Positions 20,822 to 29,988 of a DNA stretch of 64,000 nt are shown piece after piece; the first letter of the stretch is position 1; every line of letters starts with the position of its first letter. Under the pieces are notes generated by a model. It worked only from the letters and a program-made list of their open reading frames with translations, was not told where the DNA came from and searched no databases. The position numbers and the translations under genes are program-made. Origin of the DNA: Serratia marcescens (GTDB taxonomy: Bacteria; Pseudomonadota; Gammaproteobacteria; Enterobacterales; Enterobacteriaceae); NCBI GenBank assembly GCA_015548865.1, contig JADMXW010000004.1:1-64000 (forward strand), written 5' to 3'.

Positions 20822-20999
20822 GATGATATGAAAAACTTATGATTAAGTAAATTGGTAATCTGTCGATGAAATGTGAAATAGCCAACGGTTATGATGATAA
20901 AAAGAAGGAATGCGGAGGATTTATCTGTATAAAGCTGGTGTTATTGAACGGATTTACTACGCTGAGACAGACTTCAACCAGCCTTTTGGGAAAACCATG

Positions 21000-21254
21000 A
21001 TGGAATGTCGTTCAGGCTGTGGGGCGTGCTGTATCGCCCCGTCAATATCCAGTCCACTGCCCGGAATGCCTCAAGGAAAGCCTGCCAATGTGAACTGCCT
21101 GCATTTGGATGCGACGTTTCGGTGCGGCCTGTTTGGTTCACCACTGCGGCCCGCTGTGTGCGCCACATTACAACCGATGGCGGAGATGTGTGGTACGAGT
21201 CGCGATGAAGCCCTGGTGTATCTTTTGCATCTGGAAGCTGAAACAGCCCCCTAA
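21000..21254 (+). CDS. yeiW: YkgJ/YeiW family cysteine-cluster protein
   Basis: 84 residues from the second of two adjacent ATGs (20997/21000), giving [19 protein letters not shown] as in E. coli YeiW; an upstream in-frame start at 20910 adds an unrelated segment. Eight Cys, starting with CRSGCGACC, define the UPF0153 family, which probably binds zinc or an iron-sulphur centre. In E. coli yeiW adjoins setB; here an accessory gene and a large repeat separate them. Confidence 0.88.
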
Positions 21255-21352
21255 CTGCCTTTGTATCCATGCACAACATCTTGACTCCCTTCATATGGCC
21301 ACTCTAATTATCTTTTCTGTAATATAGAGAACGACTGCAATTCAATACCGTC

Positions 21353-21621
21353 TATACCCGGCATACTTCAAGTTGCAGGTACGTTGGCTACACTCATTCA
21401 CCCGAATCACTTACCTGAGTAAGCTCATCGGGATTAATGAATCTCATCCTGAGATTCACCCTACGGGTGAGCGCAAGCGTTGCTCAAATTTGTTCCAGAC
21501 AAATTTGTCATTCGCTTGCCGCGTTACGAGACTCACAAATGAGTCTCGCCCTAAAGAGCCAGCGCAAGCGCTGTTCAAAACGTTAACGTTTTGTCCTGCA
21601 ACTCGAATTATTTAGGGTATA
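21353..21621. repeat. Large palindromic intergenic repeat, full-length copy A
   Basis: 269 bp. The left arm (TATACCCGGCATACTTCAAG...) and right arm (...TTATTTAGGGTATA) are imperfect inverted repeats of about 27 bp. Inside are nested palindromes: AATCTCATCCTGAGATT, AAATTTGTTCCAGACAAATTT, GAGACTCACAAATGAGTCTC and CAAAACGTTAACGTTTTG. Nearly the same sequence recurs at 32069-32337. It encodes no protein and is MITE-like. It lies directly upstream of the accessory inverse autotransporter gene. Confidence 0.85.
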
Positions 21622-21872
21622 TAAGATACATTACTAAATGTGTCTTTTAAGGTGTTCACCTTAATGCAACATAGGTAATAAAACGTATACTGCGCACTGC
21701 TAATTTATAGTGCTGTTTCTTTTTGTCGGAAAATAAATTAATTCAAAAGGAAAATATCTCTTGTTGATATTTCGTACAACTATAAGTTTGCATTTTTAAT
21801 TTCACTTTTTATGATGAAGTCAATCTTATGTCATGAAAGATGAATTCATGGTTTTTTTTCAATGGATAGAAA
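21622..21872. other. AT-rich promoter region of the inverse autotransporter gene
   Basis: No gene is visible. The base composition is markedly more AT-rich than in the core genes. Several TATAAT-like hexamers occur, so I do not call one promoter. GGATAG about 7 bp before the ATG at 21873 is the likely ribosome binding site. Confidence 0.4.
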
Positions 21873-23501
21873 ATGAAAATAAAGATAATCAATTTTCCTG
21901 TGCTGGGAGCGCTTGTTGTTTTATTATCTGCATGTCATAAACCAGTGGCCCACCAAAATAAACGATTGTATTTCCCTTCTGAATTGTCCGCAGCCACTGT
22001 TTCAGGAGATAATTCACGGGAAGTTCTTTCAGTATCGCAATATAAAAAGAATAATGATTCTCGCAAGGGGAAATTTTCTCATGTTCACTGGGATTCGGTT
22101 GGCGAAGCTCAGATTTTTCATGATGTCATGGGGAAGCATTCAAAAAATACAATGTTGAATTTTCTGCTACCCATACGCGACAGTGGGGCTCAGGTTCTCT
22201 TTACACAATTAGGTATGTACTATACTACTAGTAATAAAAAGATACTCAATCTGGGGGTTGGTCAGCGTCACCGCTATGGCGATTGGATGCTCGGTTATAA
22301 TGCATTTTATGATGTGCAAACGTCAGAAAATATGCATCAGCGATTAGGTATCGGGGTGGAGTTATGGCGCGATTACCTGCACCTTTCGGGATCGGGTTAT
22401 TACGGACTGACAGGGGGGTATCAAGTTGATTCTTTAGCATTGCGTGAGGAGCGTGTTGCTCAAGGTTACGATTTACGAGCACAGATATGGCTCCCTAAAT
22501 ATCCACAAATTAGTGGAGGGGTAACGTTTGAACAGTATTTTGGTAATGATTTTTCGCCTTCTAGCCGCATCTACAACGCCAAAAATAAATATGCTTTATC
22601 GTGGGGAGGAAGTTATACACCAATTCCTTTGCTAAGTTTCAATGTGGATCGTAGCCATCCTAATAAAGGACAATCTGATACCCGCTTAGGTTTCTCTGTG
22701 CGTTATCAGATAGGAGAGTCACTTTCAAATCAACTTGACCCACAGCGTGTGACGATGCAAGGGATGCTGGCAGATAGTCGATACCGTTCAGTGGAACGGA
22801 ATAATGTTATTACGCTGAAGTATCAGGATATAAAAGTATCCTCGCCGGACGTAATCATCACAATGGATGATACGAAGGAGCAACTACTACCGTTATCACC
22901 GATGTCATCGCCCCTTGAGTCTGTGAGTGAAGTAAAAAATGATGTAATGCCAGCAGACTCATTTCGGCCACCGGCCATCGCTGTGAACGCGTCTCCGTCA
23001 CCATCCGTAGATGAAACAGTGAATGAGAAACAAGATATTGCGGCGTCAAGAATACCATCGCCGCCGCCATTGCCAGTTATTGCTGTGAACGCGTCGCTGT
23101 TGCCATCCGTAGATGAAACGATGAATGAGAAACAAGATGTTCAGGTGTCGAGAATGGCATCAGCACCACTGGCATCAAGCTCCACTCCCTTAAAGGATAA
23201 GCAAGGGAGTGAAGTGAAGGAAACGGTTGATATGCGTGGGGCGTTATTGGCCCAAATCAGAAAGGGTATAACATTAAACAAATCCGTATCACGGGATGAC
23301 ACAAAAGGTGGATATGGGGGGGAGGAAGCTTCGGTCTTGAAGACCTTCGATAAGGGTTTAAATAATATAAATGGGATTAATAATAATACCAATCACAATA
23401 AGACTAATTACAGCATCGCTCAGTACCTGAAGCCACGCTATAACGCTATGTATAGTGAGAGCGAGGGCAGTGATAGTGATAGTTTTGATGCTGATGAGTA
23501 A
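21873..23501 (+). CDS. Lipoprotein-type inverse autotransporter with WH2/acidic (WASP-like) passenger
   Basis: 542 residues. Residues 1-21 form a signal with lipobox LSAC (Cys21, the only Cys). Residues about 67-317 form an intimin/invasin-type beta barrel, closing with RSVERNNVITLKYQ. The passenger has no Ig domains. It contains a 34-residue tandem repeat (369-402, 403-436) with a PSPPPLPV segment, a WH2 motif at 453-473 (RGALLAQIRKGITLNKSV), an Asn-rich linker (about 496-512), an amphipathic stretch with a central Arg (514-527) and an acidic tail (528-542) with Phe538. Barrel family: confident. Binding of host actin or Arp2/3: inference from motif order. The gene is AT-rich and inserted between yeiW and setB, suggesting acquisition. 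The reading frame is intact. Confidence 0.85.
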   Translation: MKIKIINFPVLGALVVLLSACHKPVAHQNKRLYFPSELSAATVSGDNSREVLSVSQYKKNNDSRKGKFSHVHWDSVGEAQIFHDVMGKHSKNTMLNFLLPIRDSGAQVLFTQLGMYYTTSNKKILNLGVGQRHRYGDWMLGYNAFYDVQTSENMHQRLGIGVELWRDYLHLSGSGYYGLTGGYQVDSLALREERVAQGYDLRAQIWLPKYPQISGGVTFEQYFGNDFSPSSRIYNAKNKYALSWGGSYTPIPLLSFNVDRSHPNKGQSDTRLGFSVRYQIGESLSNQLDPQRVTMQGMLADSRYRSVERNNVITLKYQDIKVSSPDVIITMDDTKEQLLPLSPMSSPLESVSEVKNDVMPADSFRPPAIAVNASPSPSVDETVNEKQDIAASRIPSPPPLPVIAVNASLLPSVDETMNEKQDVQVSRMASAPLASSSTPLKDKQGSEVKETVDMRGALLAQIRKGITLNKSVSRDDTKGGYGGEEASVLKTFDKGLNNINGINNNTNHNKTNYSIAQYLKPRYNAMYSESEGSDSDSFDADE

Positions 23502-23573
23502 TAGATACTTAGATAATAAACAAGGTATCATCGAGCACGAAATTGCAATTGTTGTTAATGAATATTAACTCGC

Positions 23574-23597
23574 AGGGCCCCATATTGGGGCCCTTTC
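23574..23597. terminator. Stem-loop between the inverse autotransporter gene and setB
   Basis: AGGGCCCC / GGGGCCCT hairpin with a 4-nt loop, followed by TTT on the plus strand. It separates the two convergent genes. The T-run is short, so it may be a weak terminator. Confidence 0.55.
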
Positions 23598-23600
23598 GCA

Positions 23601-24779
23601 TCATACATCCTTGATTTTCCACATACAGTAACCCGCCCCTACGCTCATCAGCAGGGAAATAAAAAATACTGAGTGATAACCCCAGAATTGTGCCACGATG
23701 CCTGCCAGCGATCCGGAAATAATCCAACCCACGCGAGTGGTGTTGGTAAACAGCGTTGTGGCGGTGCCTGCCTGTCCTGGCATTAAATCCTGAAAATAGA
23801 GCATGCCAATACCGGCCAAAATACCGATAAAGATGGCGTTCAGCAGTTGTAATCCTAACAGCGCCCACTCTGTGCTAAACAGCACCAGTCCAGCATAAAA
23901 TAGCAAACCTGCACCAACGGCGATGCGCATCAAAAAGCGTTTGCCAACGCGTTTAGCTACATAACCTGCTATCAGCATGACGGGAATTTCCAACCCTGCG
24001 GCTGTGCCCATCATAATCCCGGCCAGCTTCTCTGACAGCCCCAACGCGTTGACCACATACAGCGGCATGGTTATCAGGTAAACCCCATTACAGGTCCACA
24101 TCGCTGTGCAAGCGAAGAACAGAAGTAGCGTATCGTGCCGATTCTGGCGCGGCGACGCTAACGTGGTCTCTGTTTTTAAAGCTGATTTAGGCATTGATGG
24201 TAGCAAAACGGTTACCAGCGCACCGCAAAGCAAAAACACGATTGCCGCCGTGAGGTACATCACCGGAAAGCCAAAGCCCAGCGCCAGTGCAAAGGCGACC
24301 GGGGGGCCAATAACCCAAGACAAAGAGATCTGGGCACGCATTATAGAGCTGAACATCGCAGCTTCGCGGCCGGTGCGATCGGCGTGCTCACGCGCCAACG
24401 CAAACAGTTGTGGGTTGGCGGTGGAGCCGAAGCTCGAAAGAATGACACCGACAATCAGCAAGATGAAGTAATTGCGGTTCCAGGCGTAGAGCACGCATCC
24501 CAGTGCACCCAGTATGCAACAATGCAGAATTAACCGTTTTCTATCCCCCTGCCTGTCGGAGCGTGTCGCCAGCATCTGACTCACGACAATCCCGATAACA
24601 GCGCTACCTGTGTAGTAGAGCCCTACCATTAACGGGTTTACTTTTACTTCCGTTGAGAGGAACAGGCTCAACGTTGGCAATTGCAATGCCCCGGCAATGC
24701 CAGTAAGGAAGGCAACCACCAGAAATGCAGAGGATGTCAGATCGGGCTGACGCCGTAACACGGAGTTCAATGTAGGCAT
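23601..24779 (-). CDS. setB: Sugar efflux transporter SetB
   Basis: 392 residues (E. coli 393), major facilitator with twelve membrane segments; starts MPTLNSVLRRQPDLTSSAFLVVAF in part. SET-family proteins export lactose, glucose and some glycosides. It diverges from fruBKA as in E. coli and shares a regulatory region with Cra sites, so it may respond to fructose-phosphate status. Confidence 0.92.
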   Translation of the reverse strand: MPTLNSVLRRQPDLTSSAFLVVAFLTGIAGALQLPTLSLFLSTEVKVNPLMVGLYYTGSAVIGIVVSQMLATRSDRQGDRKRLILHCCILGALGCVLYAWNRNYFILLIVGVILSSFGSTANPQLFALAREHADRTGREAAMFSSIMRAQISLSWVIGPPVAFALALGFGFPVMYLTAAIVFLLCGALVTVLLPSMPKSALKTETTLASPRQNRHDTLLLFFACTAMWTCNGVYLITMPLYVVNALGLSEKLAGIMMGTAAGLEIPVMLIAGYVAKRVGKRFLMRIAVGAGLLFYAGLVLFSTEWALLGLQLLNAIFIGILAGIGMLYFQDLMPGQAGTATTLFTNTTRVGWIISGSLAGIVAQFWGYHSVFFISLLMSVGAGYCMWKIKDV

Positions 24780-24935
24780 AATAAAAATCTAGTGCAGTGC
24801 GTTTGTTAGTCAGAAAACGTATGGGAGATGCATGTGTGCAAAAAAGTGCAAGATGAGATTCAGCACTGTTCGAGTCAGAAAAAATCAGCAGTGAGAACAC
24901 AGCGCGCATATTCTACGCTGGATTTGCACGATCTG

Positions 24936-24949
24936 AAAAGACGTTTCAT
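24936..24949 (-). promoter_or_regulatory. Possible third Cra (FruR) site, setB side
   Basis: On the minus strand GATGAAACGTCTTTT matches most positions of the Cra consensus (TGAAAC core intact, two mismatches). It lies about 160 bp upstream of setB. Weaker than the two sites near fruB. Confidence 0.35.
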
Positions 24950-25094
24950 CTTTTTTGCTTCAGCATCCCTTCAGCTATTGCTGTTTTTTAATGTGAATTC
25001 AGCGTTCCGAATGACTAAAATGTGCGTGATGTCAAAAATCCATCACATAAAAGCCGTGGAATATTTGCATAAAAGCAACAATAGGCCCAGACTC

Positions 25095-25108
25095 AGTGAA
25101 ACGTTTCA
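25095..25108 (+). promoter_or_regulatory. Cra (FruR) operator, distal, for fruBKA
   Basis: AGTGAAACGTTTCA contains a perfect palindrome TGAAACGTTTCA and fits the Cra consensus at every position as I recall it. It lies 90 bp upstream of fruB. Cra repression is released by fructose-1-phosphate. Confidence 0.85.
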
Positions 25109-25162
25109 GTCACCCTTTTTTTGCATTGCTTGCCATCCGTGGCCTTATGTTTTCACTTGTTT

Positions 25163-25176
25163 GCTGAAACGATTCA
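25163..25176 (+). promoter_or_regulatory. Cra (FruR) operator, proximal, for fruBKA
   Basis: GCTGAAACGATTCA is a full consensus match 22 bp upstream of the fruB ATG. The paired arrangement with the site at 25095 mirrors the two operators of the E. coli fru operon. Confidence 0.85.
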
Positions 25177-25197
25177 ACAATGGCGGAGAGGAGCGTT

Positions 25198-26328
25198 ATG
25201 TTCCAGTTATCACAGCAAGATATACATATAGGGGCAGCTGCCAGCAATAAGCAGGATGCCATCCAGCAAGTGGCCGCAGCATTGGCAGCCGCGGGGTGTG
25301 TCAGCCCGGCTTATGTAGACGGTATGTTGCAGCGCGAATTGCAAACGTCGACCTATTTAGGCAATGGCATTGCTATCCCTCACGGTACGACCGATACGCG
25401 AGATCTGGTACTCAAAACGGGCGTTCAGGTGTTTCAGTTTCCGCAGGGGATTGCCTGGGGAGAGGAAACTGCCTATGTGGTGTTGGGCATCGCTGCACGC
25501 TCGGATGAACACCTGGCATTATTACGTCAGCTCACACATGTGTTAAGCGATGAAAATGTTGCTGAACGTATGGCAAAAACGGCGTCGGCAGAAGAGTTGC
25601 GCAGTTTGCTGATGGGCGAACAGCAAGGTGCTGATTTCCGTTTTGATACCTCGTTGATTACGCTTGATGTTGCGACTGACAGCTTGCTGACGTTACAGGC
25701 GCTGAATGCGGGGCGTTTGCAGCAGATTGGCGCAGTGGATGCCGGGTTTGTCAGCGCGGCTGTCAGCCAAAAGCCGCTGTATCTGGGGCAAGGGGTGTGG
25801 CTCAGCGATAACGCGCAGGGCAACCTGGCGAGTGCCGTTGCAGTAAGCCGTCCGCTCACCGCCTTTACCGCATATGATGAGCCGGTTGCGTTGCTGATTA
25901 CTGTTGCGGCCGCAGATGAGCAAGCATTGGCTCCGATGGATTATTTGAGCAACCTGCTGATTGCACAGAAAGCTGAACGCTTGCTGAAAGCCGATGCAGC
26001 CACGTTGTTGGCGCTGCTGACCAGCGATGTGCCCGAAGAAAGCGATGTGTTGACGGCGGACTATACCATTCGTAACGAACACGGGCTGCATGCGCGTCCG
26101 GGTACGATGTTGGTGAATGTTATCAAGCAGTTCACCAGTGAAATCACCGTGACTAATCTCGATGGCACGGGTAAACCGGCCAATGGGCGCAGTCTGATGA
26201 AGGTCGTGGCGCTGGGTGTTAAAAAAGGCCATAAGCTGCGCTTTACCGCAGCGGGCAGTGATGCTGAACAAGCATTGGCTGCGATTGGTGAAGCTATTAA
26301 TTCTGGATTAGGAGAGGGCGCAGCATGA
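25198..26328 (+). CDS. fruB: Fructose PTS diphosphoryl-transfer protein (EIIA-M-HPr)
   Basis: 376 residues, equal to E. coli, from the ATG at 25198 behind GAGAGGAG; the frame opens 18 bp earlier. N-terminal EIIA domain with phospho-accepting His62 (IAIPHGT), a central M domain, and a C-terminal HPr-like domain (FPr) with His298 in [10 protein letters not shown]. It passes phosphate from EI to FruA during fructose uptake. First gene of fruBKA, controlled by the two upstream Cra operators. Confidence 0.97.
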
Positions 26329-27266
26329 GCAGGCGAGTTGCCACCATTACCCTGAATCCCGCGTATGACCTGGTGGGATATTGCCCGGAAATTGAACGGG
26401 GCGAAGTCAACCTGGTGCAAACGGCGGGTCTTCACGCCGCAGGCAAAGGTATTAACGTTGCCAAGGTGCTAAAAGATCTCGGGATTGATGTCACGGTGGG
26501 TGGATTTCTGGGCAAAGACAACCAAGACGGTTTCCAACAGTTGTTCAGTGAACTGGGGATTGCCAACCGTTTTCAGGTGGTGTCAGGACGCACGCGCATC
26601 AATGTCAAACTGACGGAAAAGTCAGGTGATGTAACGGATTTCAACTTTTCCGGGTTTGATGTTACCCAGCAGGATTGGCAGCGATTCGTTAATGATTCGC
26701 TCAGTTGGTTAGGGCAATTCGATATGGTTGCCGTCAGTGGCAGCTTGCCGGCGGGCGTTGATCCGGATGCTTTCACCGAGTGGATGTCACGCCTGCGTAC
26801 CCAATGCCCATGCATTATTTTCGACAGCAGTCGCGAAGCGCTGGTTGCCGGGTTGAAAGCGGCCCCTTGGCTGGTGAAGCCAAATCGTCGTGAGTTGGAG
26901 ATCTGGGCTGGTCGTAAGTTGCCAGCGCTGGAGGATGTTGTAGACGCCGCCCACGCGCTGCGTGAGCAGGGTATTGCCCATGTGGTTATCTCGCTGGGGG
27001 CGGAAGGTGCTCTGTGGGTTAATGCTTCAGGAGCCTGGTTGGCCAAGCCTCCGGCTTGTGATGTTGTCAGCACCGTGGGGGCTGGTGATTCTATGGTAGG
27101 CGGATTGATTTATGGCCTGCTAATGCGTGAATCGAGTGAACACACTTTACGGCTGGCAACGGCGGTGTCAGCGCTGGCCGTAAGTCAAAGCAATGTTGGC
27201 ATTACCGATCGACCTCAGTTGGCCGCGATGATGGCGCGTGTCGACCTGAAACCCTTCAATCACTAA
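26325..27266 (+). CDS. fruK: 1-phosphofructokinase
   Basis: 313 residues, PfkB/ribokinase family. It begins [12 protein letters not shown] and carries the anion-hole/catalytic motif [11 protein letters not shown] near residues 245-256. It turns fructose-1-phosphate into fructose-1,6-bisphosphate and so removes the Cra inducer. The start overlaps the fruB stop (ATGA), showing translational coupling. Confidence 0.97.
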
Positions 27267-27282
27267 CAGCAAGAGATAGATC

Positions 27283-28971
27283 ATGAAAACGCTGCTGATA
27301 ATAGATAAATCACTGGGGCTTGCCAGAAGCCACCTGGTGAAGAAACTGCTCGGCGCGGCGGCTGCGAAAGCGGACCTGACGCTGACTGACAAGATCGATG
27401 AAAGCGAACTGGCGATTGTCTTGGGCGGCGCACTGTCTGCTGACAGCGCGCTAAACGGCAAAAAGGTGTATGTCGGTGATGTTGAACTGGCGGCAAGCCA
27501 GCCAGAACAATTCCTGACACAGGCAAAAGAGCAGGCCGAGCCTTATCAGGCTGCAGCCGCTGCACCGGTGAGTGCGCCTTCAGTGCCGCGTATCGTGGCG
27601 GTGACGGCATGCCCGACCGGTGTTGCACACACCTTTATGGCAGCAGAAGCCATTGAGCAGGAAGCGAAAAAACGTGGCTGGTGGGTGAAAGTGGAAACAC
27701 GCGGATCGGTTGGCGCGGGTAACGCAATCACGCCGGAAGAGGTCGAACAGGCGGATCTGGTTATCGTGGCAGCGGATATTGAAGTGGATCTGTCGAAGTT
27801 TGCTGGTAAAAAAATGTACCGCACCTCTACGGGGCTTGCACTGAAGAAAACCGCTCAGGAACTGGATAAAGCGCAGGTAGAGGCCTCTGTGTACCAGCCA
27901 ACGGCGCAAAGCGGTGCACAGCAAAGCAGTACCGGACAGAAAAAAGGCGGCACTGGACCTTATCGTCACTTACTGACGGGCGTGTCCTACATGCTGCCGA
28001 TGGTGGTGGCCGGCGGGCTGTGTATTGCACTCTCGTTCGTTTTTGGTATCGAAGCCTTTAAGCAAGAAGGCACACTGGCAGCACACTTGATGAAGATCGG
28101 GGGCGGTTCTGCTTTCGCGCTGATGGTCCCTGTTCTGGCGGGTTATATCGCGTTTTCTATTGCTGACCGTCCCGGTCTGGCGCCGGGGATGGTCGGTGGG
28201 ATGTTGGCAGTGAGTACTGGCGCGGGCTTCTTGGGCGGTATCATTGCAGGCTTCCTGGCAGGTTACCTTGCGAAAGCGCTTAGTGATCATGTCAAGCTGC
28301 CGCAGAGTATGTCTGCACTTAAGCCGATACTGATTATTCCTCTGGTGGCTACGCTCATCACGGGTCTTATCATGATCTATGTTGTAGGAACACCTGTTGC
28401 AAAAATCCTGACGGGTTTGACCAGTTGGTTGCAATCTATGGGGACGGCTAACGCGGTGATTCTGGGTGCCATTCTTGGCGGTATGATGTGTACCGATATG
28501 GGTGGTCCGGTCAATAAAGTGGCCTATGTGTTTGGTACTACACTGCTCAGTAGCCAAATTTATGCGCCTATGGCAGCCGTTATGGCGGGGGGCATGGTGC
28601 CGCCGCTGGCTATGGGGTTAGCGACCCTTGTGGCAGCGAAGAAGTTCAGTGCCTCTGAGCGTGAAGGTGGTAAAGCGGCGTTTGTTCTTGGCCTGTGCTT
28701 TATCTCTGAAGGGGCTATCCCTTACGCTGCTCGTGACCCAATGCGTGTTTTGCCGTGCTGTATTCTGGGCGGAGCAATTACGGGTGCATTGTCGATGGCA
28801 GTGGGTGCACACTTGATGGCGCCACACGGCGGGCTGTTCGTGCTGTTGATCCCAGGAGCAATCACGCCAGTGTTAGGGTATCTGTTTGCTATCGTGGCGG
28901 GTACGGTGGTGGCAGGTTTGCTGTATGCCGTGCTGAAACGTCCTGATGAGCAACTGGTGAAAGCGGCGTAA
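27283..28971 (+). CDS. fruA: Fructose-specific PTS EIIB'BC
   Basis: 562 residues. An N-terminal IIB' domain (1-85) and an Ala/Pro linker precede the IIB domain, with phospho-Cys110 in VTACPTGVAHTFMAAEA. The IIC membrane domain runs from about residue 225 with GGxxNKVAYVFG- and SEGAIPYAARDP-type substrate motifs. It imports fructose as fructose-1-phosphate. Last gene of the operon, 16 bp after fruK, followed by a terminator. Confidence 0.97.
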   Translation: MKTLLIIDKSLGLARSHLVKKLLGAAAAKADLTLTDKIDESELAIVLGGALSADSALNGKKVYVGDVELAASQPEQFLTQAKEQAEPYQAAAAAPVSAPSVPRIVAVTACPTGVAHTFMAAEAIEQEAKKRGWWVKVETRGSVGAGNAITPEEVEQADLVIVAADIEVDLSKFAGKKMYRTSTGLALKKTAQELDKAQVEASVYQPTAQSGAQQSSTGQKKGGTGPYRHLLTGVSYMLPMVVAGGLCIALSFVFGIEAFKQEGTLAAHLMKIGGGSAFALMVPVLAGYIAFSIADRPGLAPGMVGGMLAVSTGAGFLGGIIAGFLAGYLAKALSDHVKLPQSMSALKPILIIPLVATLITGLIMIYVVGTPVAKILTGLTSWLQSMGTANAVILGAILGGMMCTDMGGPVNKVAYVFGTTLLSSQIYAPMAAVMAGGMVPPLAMGLATLVAAKKFSASEREGGKAAFVLGLCFISEGAIPYAARDPMRVLPCCILGGAITGALSMAVGAHLMAPHGGLFVLLIPGAITPVLGYLFAIVAGTVVAGLLYAVLKRPDEQLVKAA

Positions 28972-29004
28972 GCGGTAAGCGAACACCGAGCTTGATGCTA
29001 AAAC

Positions 29005-29034
29005 AAACGCCAGCCGAAAGGCTGGCGTTTTTTA
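29005..29034 (+). terminator. Terminator of fruBKA
   Basis: AAACGCCAGCC / GGCTGGCGTTT hairpin with a 4-nt loop followed by T6, 33 bp after the fruA stop. Its 3' end touches the stop codon of the convergent nfo gene, whose transcript it may also end. Confidence 0.85.
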
Positions 29035-29874
29035 TGCAGCTTGTGCCTTGAGCCAGGCAATTTCATCAGCCCAGATATCAGGGTCAACGGTTTCCAGAAT
29101 CAAGGGAATTCCGTCAAAGCGTGGGTCTTGCATGATATAGCGGAAGGGAGCATAGCCGATGTTTCCAGCCCCCAGACTGTGGTGGCGATCGACGCGGCTG
29201 TTAAATGCACTTTTTGCGTCATTCAGGTGCATGCCGCGAAGATAGCGAAAACCAACGATACGTTCGAACTCGGCAAACGTGTCGTCACAGGCCGCTTCGG
29301 TGCGCAGATCGTAACCGCCAGCAAAGGCATGGCAGGTATCAATGCAAACGCCGACGCGGGTTTTATCTTCAACGCCATCGATGATGGCGGCTAAATGTTC
29401 AAAGCGGAATCCCAGATTGGTGCCTTGGCCTGCGGTGTTTTCGATGACTGCCGTTACGCCCTGGGTTGCATCGAGAGCGAAGTTGATAGACTCCGCAATG
29501 CGTGCCAGACACGCGCGTTCATCAATCTGTTTTAAATGGCTGCCGGGGTGAAAGTTAAGCAACGAGAGGCCCAACTGTTGACAGCGCGTCATTTCATCAA
29601 TAAAGGCGCTACGTGATTTCGACAGTGGTTCACTGTCTGGGTGCCCGAGATTGATCAGATAGCTGTCATGCGGAAGGATCTGAGCAGGTTGGTAGCCATA
29701 TTGCTGGCATGCCGCTTTGAATTGTGCAATGACTGTTTCAGTTAACGGGGCGGCCTGCCATTGACGCTGATTTTTGGTGAACAAGGCAAATGCGGTTGCC
29801 TTCAGTTCGTGGGCTCTGATGACCGCTTGATCCACACCGCCAGCCGCGCTGACATGTGCACCTACATATTTCAT
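29032..29874 (-). CDS. nfo: Endonuclease IV
   Basis: 280 residues (E. coli 285) from the ATG at 29874, preceded by AAGGAG; an open upstream extension lacks support. AP endonuclease family 2: [46 protein letters not shown] and HLNDAKS carry the three-zinc ligands. It cleaves abasic and oxidised sites in base-excision repair. In E. coli the yeiI-psuK block separates fruA from nfo; here they are convergent neighbours. Confidence 0.96.
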
Positions 29875-29988
29875 GCTGTTCTCCTTTTGCTCTGGTGCAC
29901 AGTATGCCACTGTTATTAACCAAACGTTATCACTCGACCGAAAAAGGATAACACCATGCTAACGGGGTCAATGTGCGGAACGACCCGT

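Noticed and set aside
21353..21621. 80-codon frame within repeat copy A (and 91-codon frame in copy B)
   Set aside because: The frames follow the palindromic repeat sequence itself, lack ribosome binding sites and differ in ends between copies; the repeats are non-coding.
25018..25050. Possible CRP site upstream of fruB
   Set aside because: GTGAT and ATCACA half-sites occur but the spacing is 8-11 rather than 6 bp.
27970..28557. Minus-strand frame of 195 codons
   Set aside because: Opposite the IIC domain of fruA; His/Arg/Thr-rich product with no recognisable domain.
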